DNA of 64,000 bases from Pratylenchus scribneri. Lineage: Eukaryota; Nematoda; Chromadorea; Rhabditida; Pratylenchidae. The DNA lies in assembly GCA_030063045.1 (NCBI GenBank), contig JAQSEB010000032.1, forward strand, positions 3,410,001 through 3,474,000, read 5' to 3'. Numbering within the stretch: the first letter of the stretch is position 1; the number at the start of each line of letters is the position of its first letter. The notes below the pieces were generated by a model, which saw nothing but the letters and a program-made list of their open reading frames with translations, made no database searches and was not told the origin of the DNA. The position numbers and the translations under genes were made by a program. Of the stretch, positions 46,551 through 64,000 are shown piece after piece.

Positions 46551-46746
46551 TGTACGCATTCATCAAAATTACATTTTTTACATTATTCCATTTATCATAC
46601 CAATTAATCCTCCAACTCCATGTAATAAAATATAAAACACATAATTTTACATACAATCCAATCCAAGTATCAGAAAAACATAAATAAATTCACATTATTT
46701 GCAGATTATTCTCGGTTCTCAAAAAAATAATAATTTGAAACAGTTT

Positions 46747-49078
46747 ATGCTAAGTATTGTGAAAATGGAGGAGGTAATATTCAATAAATAATGGAAAAAA
46801 ACATGCTAATTTTTGTTTCTAATTAAGCCAGAGTATGTCATTGTTACAAAAAGTCTGGATGAGGATGCTGAACGCATTGTAATCTTTTTAAATGGTACAC
46901 GTTTACAATTATTAATTAAAGGAACTGCCTACGGAACAGGACAATACATTGGGACTTCAAACATTGGTTTTCTATTCATTAGCTTACAATAAAACTTAAA
47001 AATATTTAGGTCGGAGCATTCCCTGGCGCGCATGGCTTGAAATACAAGAATCCTGTAACGGGAGCATTTCGAGCACTTTTGTAAGTATTTAGAATGAAAT
47101 TTTTCGATTAATCTCATTCATATCATTAGGATTGATAATGCCGGAGCAAAGTTTCATCCGCCACCGGATGGTTGGACAAACAAAGGTTAAATTTGAATGA
47201 TTTGATTCACTTTAATCGAAATATTTTAGTGTTTTTGGTTCTTTCGAAGCAACCAGAGGAAAAATCCTCAAGTCAAACGAAAAACCAGATTAAGAAAAGT
47301 AAGTTAAAACACCAATAAGATAACTTTATGAAATTTGGCATTTGATTTTGTTGCAAATGATTATTATTAGTGAAATAATTTATGCAAAAAATATTGAATG
47401 TGATTGTTTTTATAAATATTGTTAATGGATGGATGAAATGAAATAGAAGATAATTGATATATAGGTGATCTCTGATGAATGGATGGAATTTTATAGGTGA
47501 TCAGAATGCCAAACGCCGTAAATTGATGGTTGAAAGTGACGATCCTGATTCATGTGATTCTGATGCTGAACCGGTTGGTAAATTGCGCACAGAAACCATG
47601 AAACGCCAGCAGGGGGCCACAAAACAAAAGCGGATGATGGGCAGAAATGACAGCACCGAAAAAGATGAGGAGGAAGAAGTGGTGGAATTGCCCAATAGAA
47701 TTGTGGATATTCTGGTTCAAGGATTGCCTTTTGAGTTGACTGAAAGTGATCTTCAAAAATATTTTGAGACTTTTGGGAAAGTGGTCCATTGTGAGGTCTG
47801 TTTTTTATAAAGTGGTTAATTTTACCTTACTAAGAACATAAATGAATTTTATATTTGTTAGGTGAAAACCCAAAAAGGCGCCACCACCAATCGAGGATTT
47901 GGTTTTGTTCAAATGGCCGATTTGGAAGTGCAACAAACAATTTTGAAGCAAAAAGTACATATGATTGGTGGACGAGAATGCCAAGTTAAAGTTCCATTTA
48001 CAAAGGTAAATTACATATTAAAAAATATTTTCTATAATTTGCATTTTTAGAATGTGCTCTCTTCCCGAGTGTTTGTTGGCCGTATAAAGGAAGGAACCAC
48101 CATGGCGGAATTGAGGAATTTTTTCACCGAAGAAGCTCACAAAATCGATGCGGAATCAACCGTAACCGATGTTTACATTCCGCGACCATTTCGTTCATTC
48201 GCATTTGTGACATTTTCATCACCGGTTGTTGCTAAAGAGATTATCAAGTTTGAATATTTAAATTTAATTTATTTTAAAAATTATTTTTAGGAAAGGTGAA
48301 TTTACTTTGGGCGCCTTGTCCATTTATGTTTCGACGGCGCATAGCACTCGACCGACGACAAATCAATCGGATGGGACAAGCCAAATTCAAATGCAACAAT
48401 TCCAGCAAAATCGATCCAATTCTTTCCAAATGTCTGATCCAAATAATCCGGTGAAATTTGAATTTTTGCACAATTGATTAATTATAAATTTTAGGAAATG
48501 TTCTATAATGAATGGTATGGAAATGGAGGCGACCGAAAAGTCGTTCAAAACACACCGGGATTACCGCAGGGAATTATTCCGAATCGCGTGGCCGGACCAA
48601 TGTTTTTAGGTTTATTCTACAAATTTAAAAAGTTTTATTGAATTTTAAAGGTTCCGCTTATCAACATCCACCACCACAATTGTCGTCATACACGGGCACT
48701 CCACCAGCCGCCGCCGGAAATCAAATGTTAAATCAATTGGAGACGCTGAATTTGAATCAAATGGGCGGAATTGGAAATGAAGTTGTGAATGCAATTAAGG
48801 CAATTTTCTCAGTGGCCCAAACAGCCGGACATCCGCAACCACAACAAATGATGGTCCCGCATCAAAAGTCAATTGGTGGTCAGCAGCCACAAATTGCCTA
48901 TCAATCACTTTCACCGCCGTTGACTTCACAAAGCAACACAACGCTTCCTTCACGTCATCAACATGGACATGGAGGAGGACGCCGTAATGGTGGCGGGGCA
49001 GAAGGTGGCAGTGCCAGCAACAACAGTGGAAGCGGTGGTGCTGGTTACAACAACGGCGGAAGCGGTGTATGGCGTTAA
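46747..49078 (+). CDS. tdp-1: TDP-43 homologue, RNA-binding protein
   Basis: Nuclear RNA- and DNA-binding regulator of splicing. The TDP-43 N-terminal oligomerisation fold is present: EYVIVTKSLDEDAERIELPT, LGLQTLVGAFPGAHGLKYKN, and DGWTNKVFLVLSKQP. A Lys-rich nuclear signal (DQNAKRRKLMVE) and an acidic linker lead to RRM1 (DILVQGLPFELTESDLQKYF; RNP-1 NRGFGFVQM) and RRM2 (SSRVFVGRIKEGTTMAELRN; RNP-1 RSFAFVTF). The C-terminus is Gln/Asn/Pro-rich, then Gly/Ser-rich (GSGGAGYNNGGSGVWR), that is, a short prion-like tail. The start at 46747 (MLSIVKMEE) or the inner Met at 46765 are both possible. Spacing to the next + strand gene is 252 bp. Confidence 0.93.
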
Positions 49079-49330
49079 GAAATGAAGAGAAAATGGAGGA
49101 AAATGAGAAGGAAATTTAATGACTGAATGAAGGATGAAAGATTAAATATTTTCCCATTTTTAAACTTGGATAAATTCTTTGTATTCTTCTTAAATTTATT
49201 ATCATAAATATTTGTGTTCTGTGTAAAAATTGTAATTTATTTGTTTATTTAAATCGTTTAAAAACGATTAATTTTTTAATCATTTTCTCATCAATTTTAA
49301 ATTATAATTTCTTTTTAAAAAAGGATATTG

Positions 49331-52193
49331 ATGGGTCAATCAATGTCACGTGTTTTGGCCCTATTAAATTCATATTTGCCCCCGATTATAGCCGGAAGAA
49401 GAAGGCAACAAGAAAATGAAGCAAATAATAATGGAATAACAACGACGGCCGAATATTCGGATGATATGAGCATTACAATTGGTGGGGGAAAAGGTTGTGG
49501 CAGTATGAGTGGTGGAGGGAACGCAACATATTTTGGCAATCATTTCCTGATGGGCGGTGAACTTTATGACACAACAAAACCGGACGTGTTCCTTTTTGGT
49601 GATCAACAAGATTTGGAGCTGTTGGGCAATAAACCAATCAAAGTTTGTTAAATCAATATTAATTTAATGGGTGTCTCGAGATCGGTTTAAAACCAAATAT
49701 GGGTTGGTAGGTTTAAAACCAAAAAAACAAATATGGTTTGGACGGTTTAAAACCTTCAATTTTGACCAAACCGTAAAAAACATACATCAATTGAAACATC
49801 TCGTTCAGTCCTATCCAATGGTATATAAGGTTTAGTGTCTAATAAGTCATTAAAAATTTAAAGGTTTTTTTTTTAAAAAAAGTCCAATCATTCCACGCAA
49901 ATTTTTCTTTAAATAATTCATTTCTTTTTGCAGTTTCCATATTCGTCGAAGGGAGTTACGGATACAGTGAATGTGATAAATGTGTTGGTGAACGCCAGAA
50001 GGGATTCCATTAAATTCACAAAGTAAATTAAAATTTTAATTGTTTAGAATAATTTAAATTTAAGGGTTGGAAGAGCCGGGACCGGCTATTCATCGGGTTT
50101 TTATCGCCTCGAATTTATTTTTGATTGTGATGTTTCCTGCTATATTCAAATCCATTTTTGTGCCAAAGAATTCATCGATGAACACCAACAAATTCAGTAA
50201 TATTAATTAATTAATAATAAATATATAATTAAAATAATAAATTAAAGTATTGTTGGGCGGCAAAGCCAATTCCACTCATCCGAACGCTATCATTTTCCTG
50301 TGGGCGCCAACCAACAATTCAGCCATTTCATTTTTAAACCGCATCGTTATGACCTGAAACAAATGCATTGGGATGGAGGCCTTCATTTTCCGCTGATCAT
50401 TGAAATTCGTTCGGTGGCCGATCGATTTCCGGAACAGGTTTAAATTAAAAAACAAATTTAAATAAATTAAAAATAAAATTGATATTAAATTAATAATTAA
50501 ATTAAAATAAATAATTTAATTTTGTAAAGATGCAAATGACGATGTGCAGTATTGAACGATCAACGGACCAATCGGCTGCACTAATTTTAAAACCACTAAA
50601 GCAAAAATTGATCTCAAATGGAGTGGTTTTCCTACTGCAAGAGATTTTCGGCATTGAAAACAAAGAAAATGCAGAAAGTGTGCTGGCGGAAGAGAATGGA
50701 GCTGAATGCATAATTTGTATGGCTAATCCAAGGGATACAATGATTTTACCGTAAATCACAAATATTTATTTTGAATAATTATTTAAATTTTAAAGATGTC
50801 GCCATCTTTGCATTTGCAATGGATGTGCCGAAACATTGCGATATAAGGTAGGCGAATTATTTGAAATAATTAATTAATTTTTATTAGTTGAATAATTGCC
50901 CAATTTGTCGATCGCCATTCAAAGCGTTGTTGAAAATCAAAGCAATTAGAAGCAGCTTGGTTGGCATGGGATCGGATGGAACTGCCTCAACAATGCGAAT
51001 CCGGTAATAATTCATTAATTATTGATTAATTTAAATCAAAAATGTGAAATATTAGGGTAATCAATAGCGCTAAACTTGATTATGATGATATTGATAATTT
51101 TTTTTTGGTTTAAATTTTGGCCTTGACTAAGAAAGAAATTTTATAGATATATCGATTTTTCTGCTAAAAAGTTAAATATTAGAATAGAAAATTTATTCGT
51201 ATAGGGCTGGATGGTGCAGTCGGTAGAGCTCTTGATTTTTGGTATGAAAGTTCGATTCCCAATGGCGGCAAGTAATTTTCGCAACTTTTTTTTGCTTTTT
51301 CTTCACAAATTAATTCCCTGAACCCCGAAATGGCAATAAAATAATTGATTAATTTAAATCAAAATGTTTTTAAGGCGTGAACCTTTGACACTTTTCGAGG
51401 CCATCAATGGTCCATTTCATACCGGCAACACCCCAATGGTTATGAACAAAACCCAAACTTTGGCCAAATGCTCTATTGGAGGGAATGTGGTCACAACATC
51501 GACAATTCCAACGTCAACAAATGTTGAAATGAAATTGTCAAATATTCAACGGCAACCAACAATCAATCCGGAGCCAATAAAAATGACCACCAAAAGATGG
51601 GAACATCAAAATGAGAAAATGATGGAATTGGACATTGAACAAATTGAATTGGAAGAAATGGATTCCAAAAGAAGAAAGGTAAAAATCATTTTTATCAATT
51701 ATATTTTATATTAATTTTAATTTTTTAGGTTTCAAATTCTACTGGTTTTATTCAATACTCGCCTGGGACAAATTCAATAACTCGCCGTTCTTCTCCATCG
51801 CCCCCACATTCACTTTGGCGGGCACAATCGCCATTCTCAACCGCAAATTCCTCCTATCAATCAGCCCGTTCAATTGCACAAAAAGTTCAATCGGAAGAAG
51901 AGCAAGAAAAAAACAATAAAATTGGCCATGATCTATTATTGGCCAGTGCACCGAATTTAATTTCAAATTTGGAGGAAATTTCTGTGGAAAATGAAGAGGA
52001 AGGAAAAGTTGAAAAAATTGTGGATGAGCAGAAGAATATTGGTGAGAAGAGGAAAGGACCAATAAAACGAATGTCTGAACCGCCAACCGCATCCACATCA
52101 TCATCTTCCACAAAATCATCATCAATTCCAGTGAAGCAACGGCCGCATAAAACGATGAAAACAACCAAAAGCCTTACCGAACAGAAAAAATGA
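49331..52193 (+). CDS. MGRN1: Mahogunin RING finger E3 ubiquitin ligase (MGRN1/RNF157 family)
   Basis: Membrane-associated E3 ligase. The start MGQSMSRVLA has Gly2 and Ser in a context suited to N-myristoylation; mammalian MGRN1 also starts with Met-Gly. The central MGRN domain is evident: FLFGDQQDLELLGNKPIKFP, VNVINVLVNARRDSIKF, YRLEFIFDCDVSCYIQIHF then AKEFI, YHFPVGANQQF, and IIEIRS. The RING (GAECIICMANPRDTMILPCR, HLCICNGCAETLRY, NNCPICRSPFKALL) has the C3HC5 pattern. The C-terminal tail is long, Ser/Thr/Pro-rich and charged, and ends at 52193. The first intron carries a family B repeat and a later one a tRNA-like sequence. The ATG at 49331 is in frame after an upstream TTG, so it is the start. 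Confidence 0.92.
49665..49870. repeat. MITE-like element, family B, copy 3
   Basis: Intronic (MGRN1 gene). Contains GGTTTAAAACCAAATATGGG, GGTTTGGACGGTTTAAAACC and GAAACATCTCGTTCAG. It shares the GGTTTAAAACC words of the family; shorter and degenerate. Confidence 0.45.
51204..51285 (+). repeat. tRNA-derived sequence (tRNA pseudogene or SINE head)
   Basis: Plus-strand A box TGGTGCAGTCGGTAGAGC followed about 30 bases later by the B box AAGTTCGATTCCC. The first stem does not pair with the 3' end (GGCTGGA against GGCGGCA), no clear anticodon stem is seen, and a T-run (CAACTTTTTTTT) follows at 51280-51292. It lies in an intron of the MGRN1 gene. Confidence 0.6.
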
Positions 52194-52581
52194 TTCAAAA
52201 ATATTGTTGTAAAATTACCAAAAAATTTGCCCAGATAGGCTTCTCCCCTCCATTTACAATTTTTCCCGTAATCTCAATACATTTTTCTCCACTCAATCAT
52301 TTATTTTGGTGTCTTTGAATGAAAAATAATAATTTTGGTCAATTCCCATCTTCAATTCAATTGTGATTAATTGCATTTATTTCTTTTTTTGTTATTCTCC
52401 CAATTAATGCATTTTGTTGTAAAATAAGAATTTGGAATGGAATCTGAATTTTGTTTGTTTATTTACCCGCATTTAGGATATTATATTATTTGCATTTGGA
52501 AAGGGATAAATAATTCAATGATTTTGATTTATTTTGAACATTGAAAGCACAAAAATGAATATTGGAATTTTGGAAAAGGTC

Positions 52582-61990
<9,409 letters not shown>

Positions 61991-61999
61991 CCGCCTAGT

Positions 62000-62330
62000 T
62001 AAGAATAATTTTGTTTGTTTTTAATTCCGCCTATTTGCCCTAATTTAATTCCGCCTATTTGCCCTAATTTAATTCCGCCTATTTGCCCTAATTTAATTGC
62101 GCCTTTTTTATTTGCCCCAAACATAATTCCGCCTGTTTTATTTGCCCCAAAATAATTCCGCCTGTTTTATTTGCCCCAAAATAATTCCGCCAGTTTTATT
62201 TGCCCCAAAATAATTCCGCCTGTTTTATATGCCCCAAACATAATCCCCTTGTTTAATTTGCACCAAAATAATTCCGCCTATTTGCCCCATTTTAATTCCG
62301 CCTATTATGCACTTTTAATTCCGCCTGGTT
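62000..62330 (+). repeat. 29-bp minisatellite, degenerate array D
   Basis: Starts with three 24-bp units (AATTCCGCCTATTTGCCCTAATTT-like; unit shown in part, AATTCCGCCTATTTGCCC) and continues with about five 29-30-bp units (CCGCCTG, TTTTATTTGCCCC). Several units carry private changes (CCGCCAG, ATAATCCCCTTG). Probably an old or eroding copy of the array seen at the three other sites. Confidence 0.93.
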
Positions 62331-63176
62331 AGTTAAGAATAATTCCGGAATAAGAAGTGGCCAATCTCCCAAAAACCACAAAATTGAATCGGTCTCTTTA
62401 CTGGGCGATTGCGCGGACGATGAAAAATGTGAAAAGGAGGTAAAAGGGAGGGGAATTGGCGCAAAGAAAAAAATGAAGGAAAGAAAGGATTCGCATTTTT
62501 TTTGCATTTGGCCTTTTCAATGTGTTCAAAGGGCGCCCAAATTTGGTGTTGGTCGGAAATTGGCCAACACTGTTGGCGGGGTGAAAAAAGGGAAACCAAT
62601 TTTGATGTCAAAATGGAAATGTGGTCATCGACAGGGAAAGGAAGGAAGGAATAAAGAGGGCACATTTTTCGACCAATTCAATTTTAAATGAGAAGAAAGT
62701 CAAATGAAGAGAGGCTTTTTCAATTAAAAAATGGCTTCATTTTCATATAGACGATTCCCCCACACGATTGGATTTTTGCACCATTTTGGGGTGAGAAAAA
62801 TGCGCAAAAAAGTAGAAGGAAATTGGAACCATCTTTGCCTCCTTTCCCAGAGACCAGAAAGTCAGCTTTTGATGATCAAATCGCGCAGAAAAGTGGGAAA
62901 AGGAAATGGCGCCACTTGTGGTTGGTTGCTTAATTGGCGGATTCCTGTGTATATCCTTTGCCTCCTTCCCAAACATTTCCACTTCAATACTCCCTTATTG
63001 GGATTGGATGGGAACAACAAATTGTTGGTTTAATTGCAATGAATGGAAATAATGATTGTTTTGTTGTTATTTATTAAAAAGCAAAGAATATATGTGAAAA
63101 TGAATGAATCGGCAAAATGTTCATCATCAAACAAAAAGTAAATATTGAACGGAGGTGGAGGCCCTCCGGCCAATCA
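62331..63176. other. Intergenic, no gene supported
   Basis: 3' flank of the right-edge minus-strand gene. ORFs of 70-110 codons are present on both strands without recognisable features. Confidence 0.45.
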
Positions 63177-64000
63177 TCATTTGTTCACTGCCCAATACGC
63201 CAAAATCCCTGGATGCACCCCGGGATTCACGCCTTCTTTGCGCAAATCGGCCACTCGTTCCGCCAACACCGCCAAGGCCCTGAAATGAGAAGCCGCCGCC
63301 CAAATGGCCCAAACGATGAGTTCGGGTTCGAATTAGGGTCACTTGATTGACTTTTTAATGGGAAAATAAATTAAAAATAAATTAGCAAATGTTCCTAAAC
63401 AAACGAAGTTCCTGAAGGCCGGGAACAACTCGACTTTTTTCAGTCGGCGTTTTGTGCCTTTTGAAAAATGCTTGCACCTGTGAAATAGGCAAAAATAGAA
63501 GCTTTACGGCCGGACCAACTTGTCAATGTTTAATAACTCATCAAGGATTGGGACAATTTTGATGCTTTTTTTAATAACAAATTAAAAAGCTAATTATTGT
63601 CTATCAAATTAAATAAATTTATCAAATTAAAAAGCTAATTATTGTCTATTAAATTAAATAAATTTATCAAATTAAAAAGCTAATTATTGTCTATCAAATT
63701 AAATAAATTTTTAAATTTTTCAGAATTGATGAAGTATGCTACGCAAAAAGCGTTTAAAATATACTTTATTATGGATTAGCGAAATCTACATTGATTTTTT
63801 GTGCATAAATCCATTAATTCTGATGAACTAATTCAAATAAAATTATGTCCTTTAATTTGATATAAAAATTATCAAAATTGGCTCAGTCACTGAAAAGTTA
63901 CGGTAATATAAAATTGGGCCGGCAACAGCTGAGGGCGTAATGTGGGAAAAATGATGGAAAATTATTTTAATTAATTACCTCAAGCCAAACACACAATTGT
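63177..64000 (-). CDS. Last three exons of an unidentified gene (5' part outside the window)
   Basis: Exons 64000-63979, 63477-63405 and 63279-63177 join in phase with GT donors and AG acceptors. They read QLCVWLE, then VQAFFKRHKTPTEKSRVVPG with LQEL, then RALAVLAERVADLRKEGVNP, GVHPGILAYWAVNK and stop. The splice consistency and the protein-like composition (no low complexity) make this a real C-terminus. I do not recognise the family. The intron 63478-63978 is mostly a palindromic element. Confidence 0.6.
63530..63915. repeat. Palindromic MITE-like element with internal triplication
   Basis: Ends are imperfect inverted copies (CCGGACCAACTTG and GGACAATTTTGATG at the left; CAAAATTGGCTC and GGGCCGGCAAC at the right). 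Inside, a unit of about 45 bp (TCAAATTAAAAAGCTAATTA then TTGTCTATCAAATTAAATAA) is present three times at 63575-63705. It fills an intron of the right-edge gene and resembles family A in its ends. Confidence 0.65.

Overview
The window is eukaryotic, from a nematode genome. Evidence: AT-rich sequence, very short introns (about 45-60 bp, GT...ttttAG) that split nearly every gene, and proteins whose closest recognisable relatives are animal or nematode families (protein kinase D, DEG-3-like acetylcholine receptor, OATP, MFSD8-like transporter, SET-17/PRDM9-like methyltransferase, TDP-43, RPA70, TRIM9/MADD-2). Three GC-AG introns with good consensus and two predicted secreted low-complexity proteins suggest a plant-parasitic tylenchid, perhaps a cyst nematode. 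That identification is inference, not proof.

Left part (1-28 kb) is repeat-rich and loosely packed. It holds a protein kinase D gene (247-5207, +) with a small FLYWCH zinc-finger gene nested in one intron, a bacterial-style cytidine-deaminase-fold guanine deaminase (5801-6504, +), a 29-bp minisatellite array, an alpha-type nicotinic receptor (7610-10491, -), and an MFSD8-like transporter (11632-14738, -). Two divergently placed secreted proteins of unknown function follow: one Gly/Cys-rich (15190-18299, -, with a 2 kb copy of the same minisatellite in its intron) and one Asp/Asn/Gly-rich (21089-23454, +). An OATP transporter (24080-27986, +) closes this part.

Middle part (28-52 kb) is gene-dense and mostly + strand: V-ATPase subunit G, SDHAF4 (-), PTPA, SET-17-like, a second SET protein, OST3/TUSC3, an INTS8-like Integrator subunit, TSR2, RPA70, UBL5 (-), TDP-43 and a Mahogunin-type E3 ligase. 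Same-strand neighbours from PTPA to RPA70 are only about 85-270 bp apart, which looks like one or more nematode operons. Their introns carry at least two MITE-like families and a tRNA-derived SINE-like family.

Right part (52-64 kb) is dominated by a long minus-strand TRIM9/MADD-2 gene (52582-60103) with a 3.3 kb intron holding a third minisatellite array. A gene-poor, homopolymer-rich stretch with a fourth array (62.0-62.3 kb) follows, then the last three exons of an unidentified minus-strand gene running off the right edge.

The strongest unexplained items are the 29-bp minisatellite at four loci in both orientations with a 12-unit higher-order repeat, the pair of novel secreted low-complexity proteins with polybasic stretches towards their C-termini, the poly-Ser insertion in the receptor's ligand-binding domain, and the guanine deaminase of bacterial type.
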